A stretch of DNA of 64,000 nucleotides from Arthrobacter sp. SX1312 (GCF_002929295.1 NZ_PJIM01000001.1:790040-854039); one strand, 5' to 3'; positions 24,508 through 34,034 are shown, counted from the stretch's first letter. Notes: generated from the sequence alone by a model not told the origin. Numbers and translations are program-made.

Positions 24508-26763
24508 TCAGCCCTTCTCGAGGAACGATTCCTTCTCGGGGTTCAGGTACAGCTCGATCGCCAGCGCCAGGCCCGGGGAATCGTGCAGGTCAGGATCCTC
24601 GGCGACGATCTCCTGTGCATCGGTGCGTGCCTTCTCGATGACCTTGCCGTGCTGGGTGATCTTCAGGAAGCGCAGCGCCGAGCGCCCGCCGGACTGCGAC
24701 GCCCCGAGGATGTCCCCTTCACGCCGGAGTTCGAGGTCCTTCTGGGAGAGCTCGAAGCCGTCCGTGGTGGACGCGACGGCCGCCAGCCGCTCCCGGCTCG
24801 GGTGCTCCGGTTCCAGCTTCGTGACGAGCAGGCAGGTTCCCGCGTGCCCGCCCCGGCCGATGCGCCCGCGCAGCTGGTGGAGCTGGGAGATGCCGAAGCG
24901 GTCCGCGTCCATGATGACCATGAGCGTCGCGTTGGGGACGTCGACGCCCACCTCGATCACCGTGGTGGCGATCAGCAGCCGCACGGTGCCGTCCGCGAAG
25001 CGCGCCATGACGTCCGCCTTGTCCTGCGGGTCCATCCGCCCGTGGAGCATGCCGCTCGTGACGCCCTGCAGCTGCGGGATCCCGGCCAGGGATTCGAAGA
25101 GCGCGACGACGCTGGTGAGCTCCTGTGGTCCCCCGGCCTTCCGGTCCGCGGCCGGCTCCCCGTAGAGCGCCTCTGGGGCGTCGTCGTCGACCCTGCCGTT
25201 GTCGCCGATCTTCGGGCACACCACGTAGACCTGCCGCCCGGCGTCGATCTCCTCCCGGGCGCGCGCCCAGATGCGGTCGATCCACGCCGGGTGCTCCGTG
25301 AGCCCCACCTCGTGCGTCGTGATCGGCGACCGACCGGCCGGCAGCTCGGAGAGCGTGGAGGTCTCGAGGTCGCCGAAGACCGTCATGGCGACGGTCCGCG
25401 GGATCGGCGTCGCGGTCATGACCAACACGTGCGGGGAGGTGCGGGCCTTGGTCCGCAGGGAGTCCCGCTGTTCCACGCCGAAGCGGTGCTGCTCGTCGAC
25501 GACGATCAGGCCCAGGTCGAAGAACTGCACGTTCTCGGACAGCAGCGCGTGGGTGCCGATGACGATCCCGGCCTCCCCCGAGGCGGCGTCGAGCAGGGAT
25601 CTCTTCCGCTGCGCCGTGGACATGGACCCGGTGAGCAGCACCACGCGCGTGCCGTCCATGGCCCCGCCGAGCATGCCGCCCTCGGCCAGCGGCCCGAGCG
25701 TCCGGGTGATCGACTGCAGATGCTGGGCGGCAAGCACCTCGGTGGGCGCGAGCAGCGCCGCCTGTCCCCCGGCGTCGATGACCTGCAGCATGGCGCGCAG
25801 GGCCACGAGGGTCTTGCCCGAGCCCACCTCACCCTGCAGCAACCGGTTCATGGGGTGGCTCCGGGCGAGGTCCTCCGCGAGGGTCCGGCCCACGTCGTGC
25901 TGTCCCTGCGTCAGGGTGAAGGGCAGCCTCGCGTCGAACTGGTCCAGCAGTCCGCCCGCCTGGGGCGGGCGCGCCGTCGCCTCCTCCCGGGCGGCGAGCG
26001 CACGACGGCGGGCGAGGGCCGCCTGCAGGACGAACGCCTCCTGGTAGCGGAGTCGGTGCTGGGCCCGGTAGGCGTCCTCGATCTGCGGCGGCCGGTGCAC
26101 GAGCTCGTAGGCGGTGGCGAGGCTCATGAGCTTGTCGCGGCGGGCGATCGACGCCGGGATGGGATCGTCGAGGTCGAAGAGCCGCAGGGTGTCGAGGACC
26201 ACGCCCACGGCCTTGGCGATCTGCTCGCTGCTGAGCTTCTCGACCGCCGGGTAGACCGGGATGGGGCGTTTGGCGCGGGCGGGATCGTCGTCGCCCTCGT
26301 CCAGCAGGGAGTAGCGCGGGTTGGTGAGCGAGAGCCTGCCGCGGTAGATCGTGACCTTGCCCGAGAACATGGCCCGCACGCCGGGCTTGAGCTCCCGGGC
26401 TGCGGTGAAGCCGTTGAAGAAGGTGAGGTTCATGCCGCCGAGGCTGCCGTCGGCGTCGTCGGTGATGACCACCTCCAGGAGCGTCCCCTTGCGCGTGTGC
26501 ATGCGCCGCGAGTTGGCGGACTGCACGCGGGCGATCAGGGTGACCTCCTCGTCCACGGGGACCTCCGCGATGGGCGTCAGTTCGCCGCGCTTGAGGTAGG
26601 TGCGCGGGAAGTGGTTGAGCAGCTCCCCCACGGTGGTGATGCCGAAGTACTTCTCCAGGTGCTTCGCCACCGGGCCGAGGCGCTTCCCGAGCGATGCGTC
26701 GAGCTCGGACGCGCTCGCCTGCCGTTCCGTGCCGGTCACGGGCCGCACCGTGTCAGGACTCAC
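24508..26763 (-). CDS. recG: ATP-dependent DNA helicase RecG
   Basis: RecG remodels stalled forks and Holliday junctions. The 751-residue protein has the N-terminal wedge/OB region (about 30-170), helicase motif I GEVGSGKTLVAL, the DEQH box in VVDEQHRFGV, motif III MTATPIPRT, and late motifs in TTVIEVGVDVPNATLMVIM and QLRGRIGRGG. Length and motif order are complete. The start is GTG at 26763, overlapping the upstream DAK2 gene by 11 bp. Confidence 0.97.
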   Translation of the reverse strand: MSPDTVRPVTGTERQASASELDASLGKRLGPVAKHLEKYFGITTVGELLNHFPRTYLKRGELTPIAEVPVDEEVTLIARVQSANSRRMHTRKGTLLEVVITDDADGSLGGMNLTFFNGFTAARELKPGVRAMFSGKVTIYRGRLSLTNPRYSLLDEGDDDPARAKRPIPVYPAVEKLSSEQIAKAVGVVLDTLRLFDLDDPIPASIARRDKLMSLATAYELVHRPPQIEDAYRAQHRLRYQEAFVLQAALARRRALAAREEATARPPQAGGLLDQFDARLPFTLTQGQHDVGRTLAEDLARSHPMNRLLQGEVGSGKTLVALRAMLQVIDAGGQAALLAPTEVLAAQHLQSITRTLGPLAEGGMLGGAMDGTRVVLLTGSMSTAQRKRSLLDAASGEAGIVIGTHALLSENVQFFDLGLIVVDEQHRFGVEQRDSLRTKARTSPHVLVMTATPIPRTVAMTVFGDLETSTLSELPAGRSPITTHEVGLTEHPAWIDRIWARAREEIDAGRQVYVVCPKIGDNGRVDDDAPEALYGEPAADRKAGGPQELTSVVALFESLAGIPQLQGVTSGMLHGRMDPQDKADVMARFADGTVRLLIATTVIEVGVDVPNATLMVIMDADRFGISQLHQLRGRIGRGGHAGTCLLVTKLEPEHPSRERLAAVASTTDGFELSQKDLELRREGDILGASQSGGRSALRFLKITQHGKVIEKARTDAQEIVAEDPDLHDSPGLALAIELYLNPEKESFLEKG

Positions 26764-27730
26764 CGGCCTCGACTCCGACGGGCGGGACGGCGAGCTGGGT
26801 CACCGTGATGTTGACCGGCGTTCCCGCCTCGTGGATGAGGGCCAGCGCGGGTGCCGCGTCCGGGACGTGCACGTGGACGCGCCAGCGGTAGCCCTCCTCG
26901 ACCTCCGTGACGGCGCTCATGATCACCGAGTCGCCGATCTCGTCGAGGTGGAGGCGCAGGGTGGCGGCGTCCAGGGGGCTGAGGTTGATGGTGCACATGA
27001 CCTCGACGCCGTCGGCGTCCCCGCCCCGGTGGATGTGCGGCGCCTGGATGTCGTAGCCGTGCAGGCCGTCGAGGAGTTCGTCCTGCAGCTCCTCGCCGAG
27101 GGCCGCGGCGCGGAGCGCGTCGAGGATGAGGAGGAAGCCCACGCCGCCGGCGTCGACCACCTTCGCCTCGGTCAGCGCGCCGAGCTGGCTCTCCGTGTCC
27201 ACCACGGCCCGCAGCGCGGACTGCACGGAGGCCCGGAGGGTGACCGTGAGCGCGTGGTTGCTGTCGTCGCCGGCGTGCCCGGAGGCGGTCTCGGCCGCCC
27301 CGCGCGCGCTCGCCTCGAGGACCGAGAGCATGGTGCCCGGCACGGGGTCGCTGAGCGCGGACCAGCTCCGGATCTCCGCACGGTGCAGCGCTGACGCGAG
27401 CGACGAGCTGGTGAGTCGCGTGGTGCCGTGCAGCGGTTCGGCGAGCGCGGAGAGGAAGACGGCGAAGAGGGTGCCGGAGTTCCCGAGCGCCTCCTCCATG
27501 GCGGCGCGGCCCGCGATGCTCAGCAGTTCGCCGAGGTCGACGGCGTCGGTGGCGTGCGCGGCGCGTGCGGCGGTGCGGACGGTGCAGTAGAGGTTGGTGC
27601 CGGTGTCGCCGTCGGCCACCGGGAAGATGTTGATCGCGTTCAGGCGGTCGCTGTGGTTCCCGAGAGACTCCTCGGCCTTGCTCAACCAACGCTTCATCGC
27701 GAGCGCGTTCGCGGTGACCTTAGTGTGCAA
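26753..27730 (-). CDS. DAK2 (DhaL-like) domain protein, FakA-type N-terminal part
   Basis: The 325-residue protein has a DAK2 phosphatase/kinase domain (about 10-205), marked by LNAINIFPVADGDTGTNLY (ADP-Mg site) and EALGNSGTLFAVFLSAL. A middle domain with two-fold repeat (about 230-320) follows. FakA, which phosphorylates fatty acids with FakB in firmicutes, has this layout plus a further C-terminal domain, which is missing here. It lies between thiL and recG, as in many actinobacteria. TTG at 27730, behind AGGGGATGGGAT, is used; ATG 33 nt downstream is an alternative. Confidence 0.85.
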   Translation of the reverse strand: MHTKVTANALAMKRWLSKAEESLGNHSDRLNAINIFPVADGDTGTNLYCTVRTAARAAHATDAVDLGELLSIAGRAAMEEALGNSGTLFAVFLSALAEPLHGTTRLTSSSLASALHRAEIRSWSALSDPVPGTMLSVLEASARGAAETASGHAGDDSNHALTVTLRASVQSALRAVVDTESQLGALTEAKVVDAGGVGFLLILDALRAAALGEELQDELLDGLHGYDIQAPHIHRGGDADGVEVMCTINLSPLDAATLRLHLDEIGDSVIMSAVTEVEEGYRWRVHVHVPDAAPALALIHEAGTPVNITVTQLAVPPVGVEAGES

Positions 27731-28712
27731 AGTGATCCCATCCCCTGAGAGCTGCGGCCTGCGACGCCAGTGTCACGAGCGGCTCGCCCGGCACTGTCGA
27801 GCCTACCGCAGTGAACCCGGCCGGCAGCAGGACCCCCGGCGGAAACGTGGCGAGGAGTCCGTGGTCCTCGCCCCCGCCGAGCACCCACTCCATCGGATCG
27901 ATGCCCAGCAGCGCCGCGGTCTCCTCCAGCGGGCCTGCGTACTGCTGGAGCGCTGCCGGGTCGAGATCGAGCCCCACGGCGCTCGCCGTCGCGATGCGTC
28001 CGGCGTCGCGCATGAGCCCGTCGGAGACGTCCAGCATGGCGGACGCGCCGGCGACGGCGGCAGCGGGACCGGCGGCCAGGGGTGGTCGTGGCCGCAGCTG
28101 GGCTGCGACGAGCTCCTCGCCCGATACACCGAGATCCTGGAGCGGGCGGCCGTCCTCGAGGAGGGCGAGGCCGGCGGCGGCGCGGCCGAGGGTGCCGGCG
28201 ACCGCGACGGTGTCCCCCGCTTCCGCACCCGAGCGCAGGACGGGCTCCCGGCCCTCGAGCGTCCCGGTGACCGCGGCGGTGATGACGAGCTGCGCCCCGG
28301 CCCCGAGGTCGCCGCCGACGACGCCGCACCCCGTTGCGCCGAGCTCACGGATCGCCGCGGTCAGGCCGTCGGCGAGCGCCTCGACCCACTCCACGGGAGT
28401 GGTGGGCGGGAGGGTGAGGCTGACGACGAGCGACGTTGCACGGCCCCCCATCGCGTTGATGTCGCTGAGGTTCTGGGCGGCACACTTCCAGCCGACGTCG
28501 TAGCCGGTAGTGCAGTGGCCGCTGGGTCGCAGGAGCCGGAAATCGTGGTCCTCGACGAGCGTGTCGATGCTGATCACGGTCCTGCCGTCGGGGGCGGCGA
28601 GGACCGCGGCGTCGTCACCGGGGCCGAGGAGGACGGCGTCCGGGACGGGGAGGCGGGGGAAGATCCGCGAGAGGAGCTCGGCCTCGGTCATTTCTCCGAC
28701 GAATGGGGACAC
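27720..28712 (-). CDS. thiL: Thiamine-monophosphate kinase
   Basis: ThiL phosphorylates thiamine monophosphate to the active cofactor thiamine diphosphate. The 330-residue protein has the PurM-like N-terminal motif LLGPGDDAAVL, VSIDTLVEDHDF, the conserved NLSDINAMGG and the late DVSDGLMRDAG. The start is GTG at 28712, with ATG at 28691 as an alternative. It is the last core gene before the polysaccharide island. Its usual neighbour DUF3515 is found about 34 kb to the right. Confidence 0.95.
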   Translation of the reverse strand: MSPFVGEMTEAELLSRIFPRLPVPDAVLLGPGDDAAVLAAPDGRTVISIDTLVEDHDFRLLRPSGHCTTGYDVGWKCAAQNLSDINAMGGRATSLVVSLTLPPTTPVEWVEALADGLTAAIRELGATGCGVVGGDLGAGAQLVITAAVTGTLEGREPVLRSGAEAGDTVAVAGTLGRAAAGLALLEDGRPLQDLGVSGEELVAAQLRPRPPLAAGPAAAVAGASAMLDVSDGLMRDAGRIATASAVGLDLDPAALQQYAGPLEETAALLGIDPMEWVLGGGEDHGLLATFPPGVLLPAGFTAVGSTVPGEPLVTLASQAAALRGWDHFAH

Positions 28713-28751
28713 TGTCCCACAGTAGGGGCTAGCCGTGACGAATAACGACCA

Positions 28752-28920
28752 CTACCAGACCGTCGCGACCAGGTTGAGGCTCGAGACATTCGGCATCGAC
28801 AGCTTGATCACGGTCAGGCGCGCGCCCGTACGCGAGGTTTCCGGGGCAGGTGAGCTCGTCAGGACGGCGCCGGCGGGCACTCCATCGAAACGGATGTTCG
28901 CGGTCTGCCCTCCGTTCCGC
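28752..28920 (-). pseudogene. Orphan 3' tail of a second heparinase-like gene
   Basis: On the minus strand this stretch reads GQTANIRFDGVPAGAVLTSS and ends KLSMPNVSSLNLVATVW then TAG. The end of the intact gene at 29396 reads GQTANLRFDGVPSGSVISAV and KLTMPATASLDLTATVG then TAG. The two are clear paralogues in the same orientation. An in-frame stop lies just upstream of the fragment, and the remaining upstream sequence shows no further similarity I can follow. It is a remnant of a tandem copy. Confidence 0.85.
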
Positions 28921-29044
28921 GGCTACACGAACACGATTCGTGATGAACTCCCTTAGTCCGTCACAGTCTTAATCGCGTTCCATGCCGCGAAGCTCGGCTC
29001 GATGGAGGTCGGCGACGTCCGTCCCCGGGTCCGGCAGGACCCCC

Positions 29045-29370
29045 AAGCACCGCGGGCGCAAAGGGGGTCCGCTATACGGGATTCGCCCGGCCCTACAATG
29101 CGGGACCGAGCACCTAACCGATCATCCGCTCGCACGGTTGAATGCCGAACTCAGCATCGGTGACCCGGACCATGACGTGAGCCTCGCCTGGCAGAACTCC
29201 CAGCAGCTGCGCTCGATCCATCACGTCAAGCCGAAGAGGGGCCGGACCCTAGTCGCGGACATCCTTGCCTTGGTCCAGACCTGCCCCATCCCCGAGATCG
29301 CGCGAGGCTTTCGCGATTTCACAAACTACAGACTTCGCTGCCTGCTCGCCCGCCGGCGGACACCGATCAT
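29045..29370 (+). mobile_element. ISL3-family transposase remnant with internal deletion
   Basis: Reading forward, the frame gives RGRKGGPLYGIR, then GTEHLTDHPLARLNAEL, DHDVSLAWQNSQQLRSIHH, CPIPEIA and RGFRDFTNYRLRCLLA. These match the C-terminal third of ISL3 transposases in order. In intact members, CPIPEIA is followed by a segment with the last catalytic glutamate (GGTEAINGLIE-like) before the RGFRN-NYRLR tail. That segment is missing in frame. The N-terminal two thirds and inverted repeats are also absent, so the element is dead. Confidence 0.85.
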
Positions 29371-29395
29371 GTTGAGCCGAACCCACCACCCACAC

Positions 29396-32314
29396 CTAGC
29401 CGACGGTGGCAGTGAGGTCCAGACTCGCGGTTGCGGGCATGGTCAGCTTGATCACCGTCAATTTGCTCCCATCTGGTGCCGTACCCGGAGCGGTGACGGC
29501 AGAAATCACGGAGCCCGATGGCACTCCGTCGAATCGCAGATTGGCAGTTTGACCCTTCTTAGTCATCACCGCCCGGGTGCTTGACGCATCTATAGTCACT
29601 TCAGCATCAGTAACCCATTGCCAGGTCAGTGGAATTCCAGAGCTGGAACGAACGGAATCCTTCACGACCAAGGCTGCATTGCCGTGAATCAATGTCCGGC
29701 GAGCGGAGCTGGCGCCCGGCAGCGCCTGAACCATGTCCACGACCGCCGTTGACGACGAGGGCAGGGCGGTCACCGCTTTGGCCGACACCGGCTGATTCGT
29801 GCCGGTCACCATCAGCGTGGAATGAGCGCTGGTTCCGGGCTTCCAGTAACCCCAGCGCGTAGTGTCGCCGTAGTATCCGGCCGGCTCCCCTAGTTCAGTA
29901 CCCGGGTCCACTGCCCATTGGACCCCCCGGCGGAAGAAGGACAACGTACCGAGATCCAGATGGGCGTGGTTGACGCTGTTGTCGCCGCCTTTGAGAGTCG
30001 CCGTCCCCTCCGAGGAGTGCAATGCAGCGAGCCCGGTGTGCGGATATATGCTGTCACGCTTGGCGGGGAGATCACCGGGCTCGGTCCACCACCACATCAG
30101 ATAGGCATCGGGCTTCTTCTGGAGCTCCACTGACACCCAGGCGGCTGCAGCTGGATCCTTCCGGGAGAAGGCATCCCACGCCGGCATGAGCGGACTCAAG
30201 GCGTCAGGTTCCGCATCTGCAAAGGGGGTCGGCAGGTCGTCTGGACCGGTGCTGTTCATCGCGTAGTCAGACACTTTAGCCAGTGACGGCATAGCAAGAG
30301 GGCTGGAGGCATATACGTTCGGCAAAGTCGCATACAGGGTTGCAAGAGCACGGCTTTGGTAGGTCCAGTAACCCGGGCCCTCGCCCGTGCCACCGTCAGT
30401 CGTTACGAGCTTGAGCGCTGGCTGGATCGAGACGAGAGATTCTTTGGCGAGGGCCGCAGCTTGCAGCGGCGCGTTCTCCAGGAATACTGCCGCCGCCACA
30501 AAAGTGGCTGAGTTGTGGAGAGCGGCGATGTTCGTGGGGGCATCCACAAAATTCTCCCGGTCCGCGTGCAGGCAGGTTTGCGGACCAATCCACCGAATCA
30601 GCGCAGTGTCCTCCATGCCCACCGAGGAGGTCCAGTCAGTTGAGGTCCCAGCCGCAAGCAACAGATGTGAGGCGCTGAGGGTGTTCATGGATTCCGGCCC
30701 GGCTTCCAGCACGCGGCGCGTGTCCGCACGCAGTGCGTTTCCGGCTTCGGCGTCACCTGCCTGGAGCCACCCATAGCCGAGTCTGGCGATACGCGGCGAG
30801 AAACCACTCTGGAGCTGCTCGAGAGTCAACACCTCGTCCGCCTGAGCCGAAGCAGAGCGTAGCATCTGCCCGTGAATTCCTGACAACCTAGGGTCCGAGC
30901 CTCCTCGCAATTTCGCTGCAGCGACGAGCGAACTGTTAGTTGCCACGCCAGGTCCACTGGTGGGCAGCCTCGGGATGTACTTCTCCTCGGCCACTGGTAA
31001 CGCACAGCCTCCCGCGAAGCCGACCCATCCCTGCGCTGTCGGGACATTTGCCGAGCCGGTCTCCATCTCGTCACGCCACTGCGCCGCCTGCAACGGCGAG
31101 GCAGGCAGAACCTGACCAATGGTCTTCAACTGGCTCGTCGTGTCGGCCGCTAACAGGGTACTGAAGTTTGACGTGCGGGTCTTGATTGCTTCAAAAGCAC
31201 TCTGCGTGATGCGCGCGGAAGTGAAATCTGCGAGCGCCTTCGTGGCTACTTGCTGCTGTGCGCCTCTGAGATCTTTGATCGTTCTCAATCGTTCCGCACT
31301 CGTTTTGACGGTTGCAGCTCGGAGGCTTTCTGAATCGACGACCTTCGCAGCCGCGGTCATCAACTCTTGCGTCGACGCGGCGGTGACCACGTCTGAAGCT
31401 CCGTCCAGGGATACCGAGCCATCAGCTATCGAGTTCTTCACGTCGAGGCCGTCAGCGCGCGCAAGCAGCGGGATGAAAGGACGGGCATCCACGTACTCCT
31501 GCTTGGCAGCGTAGATCTTGTTGCGAAGAACGAGTCGCTGCTCACTAAGCGTTGGAGCTGCAGTAGTGTCGACGGGTGTGGTGACCGTGACTGTTGCCGC
31601 GGCGGCGTAGTTTCCCTGACCGTCGGAGGCGAACAGGGCGTACGAGTACGTCGTATTGGCCTGCAGCCCGGTGTTGGTGACCGTCGTCTTGGGCGTCGCG
31701 GCACTGGTGATGAGCCTGCCCGCCGTGACAGACGTGGGTGCCACTGTGCCGTTGTTCCTGCGGATCATGACCGACTTGTAGGCCGCAGTCCCCGGGATCG
31801 TCCACGACAACGTCGCCCCCGTCGAGCCGGCCGGAACCGCCTTCACATCCGTCACCGCCGAAAGCGGCGCCCCCACCAGGACCTCTTTCGGTGTGGTGAC
31901 CGTGACTGTTGCCGCGGCGGCGTAGTTTCCCTGACCGTCGGAGGCGAACAGGGCGTACGAGTACGTCGTATTGGCCTGCAGCCCGGTGTTGGTGACCGTC
32001 GTCTTGGGCGTCGCGGCACTGGTGATGAGCCTGCCCGCCGTGACAGACGTGGGTGCCACTGTGCCGTTGTTCCTGCGGATCATGACCGACTTGTAGGCCG
32101 CAGTCCCCGGGATCGTCCACGACAACGTCGCCCCCGTCGAGCCGGCCGGAACCGCCTTCACATCCGTCACCGCCGAAAGCGGCGCCCCCACCAGGACAGT
32201 TGGAGGGGCTATCGACGCCCCCTCGACCGCGTTTGCCGGTCCTGCACCAGGAGCCGACAGCAGCAACGCACTAAACGCAGCAACAGCGATATGTACAGAC
32301 TTGATTTGAGACAC
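29396..32314 (-). CDS. Secreted FN3 and heparinase II/III-like polysaccharide lyase
   Basis: The 972-residue protein has a signal peptide (about 1-29, AAFSALLLSAPGAGPANA), two fibronectin type III repeats (about 40-144 and 145-250) identical over 307 bp, a helical alpha-toroid part (about 280-700) and a heparinase II/III C-terminal beta domain (about 725-972). The latter has NHAHLDLGTLSFFRRG and the nearby WAVDPGTE, holding the usual His/Asp of the family. Such enzymes cleave uronic-acid polysaccharides outside the cell, so it may trim or degrade the local ManNAcA polymer. GTG at 32314 follows AGGGGAG and leads into the signal peptide. There is no wall-sorting motif. Confidence 0.85.
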   Translation of the reverse strand: MSQIKSVHIAVAAFSALLLSAPGAGPANAVEGASIAPPTVLVGAPLSAVTDVKAVPAGSTGATLSWTIPGTAAYKSVMIRRNNGTVAPTSVTAGRLITSAATPKTTVTNTGLQANTTYSYALFASDGQGNYAAAATVTVTTPKEVLVGAPLSAVTDVKAVPAGSTGATLSWTIPGTAAYKSVMIRRNNGTVAPTSVTAGRLITSAATPKTTVTNTGLQANTTYSYALFASDGQGNYAAAATVTVTTPVDTTAAPTLSEQRLVLRNKIYAAKQEYVDARPFIPLLARADGLDVKNSIADGSVSLDGASDVVTAASTQELMTAAAKVVDSESLRAATVKTSAERLRTIKDLRGAQQQVATKALADFTSARITQSAFEAIKTRTSNFSTLLAADTTSQLKTIGQVLPASPLQAAQWRDEMETGSANVPTAQGWVGFAGGCALPVAEEKYIPRLPTSGPGVATNSSLVAAAKLRGGSDPRLSGIHGQMLRSASAQADEVLTLEQLQSGFSPRIARLGYGWLQAGDAEAGNALRADTRRVLEAGPESMNTLSASHLLLAAGTSTDWTSSVGMEDTALIRWIGPQTCLHADRENFVDAPTNIAALHNSATFVAAAVFLENAPLQAAALAKESLVSIQPALKLVTTDGGTGEGPGYWTYQSRALATLYATLPNVYASSPLAMPSLAKVSDYAMNSTGPDDLPTPFADAEPDALSPLMPAWDAFSRKDPAAAAWVSVELQKKPDAYLMWWWTEPGDLPAKRDSIYPHTGLAALHSSEGTATLKGGDNSVNHAHLDLGTLSFFRRGVQWAVDPGTELGEPAGYYGDTTRWGYWKPGTSAHSTLMVTGTNQPVSAKAVTALPSSSTAVVDMVQALPGASSARRTLIHGNAALVVKDSVRSSSGIPLTWQWVTDAEVTIDASSTRAVMTKKGQTANLRFDGVPSGSVISAVTAPGTAPDGSKLTVIKLTMPATASLDLTATVG
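31576..31882 (-). repeat. Direct repeat copy 1 (second FN3 domain)
   Basis: This 307-bp block is identical base for base, as far as I can read, to 31891-32197. The offset is 315 bp, exactly 105 codons, so each copy encodes one FN3 domain in frame. Perfect identity at synonymous sites means a recent duplication or gene conversion. Confidence 0.95.
31891..32197 (-). repeat. Direct repeat copy 2 (first FN3 domain)
   Basis: This is the partner of 31576-31882. It encodes the FN3 domain nearest the signal peptide, with AVPAGSTGATLSWTIPG and TNTGLQANTTYSYALF. Confidence 0.95.
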
Positions 32315-32689
32315 AGGTACTTCTCCCCTACAGACCGGCCCCAGCAGCCAGCGCCGAAACGCACATTGTCCCAAGCAAGCACTTGGAACGCTCCACAACC
32401 GCTAAGCAAAACCAGGCCGGTGTAACCGGCTCGCAAGCTAAGTCGAGTCGGCCCAGCGCCGACGCCCCAGCAAGATGCGGAGGTGCCCCGACTGTACGGC
32501 GAAGGCCATAGACGCGATACCCGTCGAACGAAGAACTTGGTAAATGCCTGCATGCCGCAGGAATCCCGCAAGAAAAACGCAAGATCGACGCCTGCCATCT
32601 CGGCTCGCCGCCACATTACGTGTTTGCCAGCGTCGAGCTACGCATGGGCTACGCTAAAGCCGCACCTTCTAGGCAGTCAGGGGACGCGC
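32315..32689. other. Intergenic region between divergent FN3-heparinase and wecB
   Basis: These 375 bp contain no convincing gene. The region must carry the promoters of both divergent genes. I see no clear -35/-10 pair; a TTGCCA near 32625 and TACGCT near 32650 are spaced too far apart to be sure. Confidence 0.5.
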
Positions 32690-33859
32690 TTGCTCAGGAT
32701 CATGCCCATCTATGGGACCCGGCCCGAAGCCATCAAAATGGCACCAATCGTCGATGCGCTCAAGGAATCGAAGCACTTTCAGTGTGTCGTCACAGTCACC
32801 GGGCAGCATCGAACCATGCTGGATCAGGTCAATAATCTCTTTGGCATCGAACCCGATCACGATCTCAACATCCATCAGCAGGGCCAGTCACTTTGCGCAA
32901 TCATGACGCGTACAATCGACGGACTCGATCGGCTATTCCAAACCGACAAGCCTGCGGCCGTCATTGTTCAGGGTGACACCACCACATCCACGGCCGCAGC
33001 GATCGCCGCGTTCTACCACGGGATTCCAGTGGTTCACGTCGAAGCGGGGCTGCGCTCGGGCGATTTGTTCTCCCCCTTCCCCGAAGAGGCCAACCGGAAA
33101 ATCACCTCGCAGATCGCAAGCCTTCATCTCGCGCCGACCTCGACGAGCAAGGCTAACCTGCTCGCTGAGAACGTCCCTGACAAGGACATTGTGGTGACAG
33201 GTAACACCGTCATCGATGCCCTTCTGAACACCGTCCAGAAGGAGGTCCCGTTTTCTGACCCGCGACTCGAGGATCTTGCCGTCTCCGGAAGACGCATCCT
33301 GCTCGTCACCACGCATCGCAGGGAGAACCAGGGAAACGCCATGCAGGGCGTCGGTCGTGCGCTCGCGCGGATCGCTGACGCTGAGCCGGATCTGATGATC
33401 GTCCTGCCTGCCCACAAGAATCCGGTCGTACGCGAGGCCGTTCTTCCCGCGGTCGAAGGAAAACCCAACGTCCTGGTGACCGAGCCGCTTGCATACGGAG
33501 AGTTCACCCGCCTCCTATCCCTCTCCCACCTGGTGCTCACAGATTCCGGTGGCGTCCAGGAGGAAGCTCCAAGCCTCGGCAAGCCGGTGCTTGTCATGAG
33601 GGAGAACACGGAGCGGCCGGAAGCAGTACATGCAGGCACAGTAGCGCTGATCGGAACTGACGAGAATTGCATTGTCGATGAAGTAGACCGATTGCTGAAC
33701 GACGCCGAGCGGTACAACTCAATGGCGCACGCAATCAACCCGTACGGTGATGGGTTGGCCGCCGATAGATCCGTATGCGCAATTGCCGAACTTCTAGTAG
33801 TTGGCGTCCGCAAGAAAGAGTTCAACGCGCTTAGAGATGTCCGAATAGCTGTCAGCTGA
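32690..33859 (+). CDS. wecB: UDP-N-acetylglucosamine 2-epimerase (non-hydrolysing)
   Basis: WecB interconverts UDP-GlcNAc and UDP-ManNAc. The 389-residue protein has the family start YGTRPEAIKMAPIVDAL, then VQGDTTTSTAAAIAAFY, HVEAGLRSGDLFSPFPEE, THRREN and TDSGGVQEEAPSLGKPVLVM followed by RENTERPEA. All residues of the GT-B-fold active site region are present. TTG at 32690 is chosen because it is preceded by AGGGGA and places MLRIMPIYGTRPE at the normal N-terminus. Its product is the substrate for WecC encoded at 51.8-53.0 kb. Confidence 0.95.
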   Translation: MLRIMPIYGTRPEAIKMAPIVDALKESKHFQCVVTVTGQHRTMLDQVNNLFGIEPDHDLNIHQQGQSLCAIMTRTIDGLDRLFQTDKPAAVIVQGDTTTSTAAAIAAFYHGIPVVHVEAGLRSGDLFSPFPEEANRKITSQIASLHLAPTSTSKANLLAENVPDKDIVVTGNTVIDALLNTVQKEVPFSDPRLEDLAVSGRRILLVTTHRRENQGNAMQGVGRALARIADAEPDLMIVLPAHKNPVVREAVLPAVEGKPNVLVTEPLAYGEFTRLLSLSHLVLTDSGGVQEEAPSLGKPVLVMRENTERPEAVHAGTVALIGTDENCIVDEVDRLLNDAERYNSMAHAINPYGDGLAADRSVCAIAELLVVGVRKKEFNALRDVRIAVS

Positions 33860-34034
33860 TCCTGTCCCCGCTCTTTCGGCCAGAGGCAGTACCAGAGCAC
33901 GAGGCATCTTCGCCGCTCCACCGCTCGGCATCGCCCCTCGCCGCAACTATCTCACGCGATTCCGGTCGCAACATGGCCTTCTACCTTCCCACCCTGCTGC
34001 ACAGGCGCAGAAGAATAAGGAAACGGAATCACGT

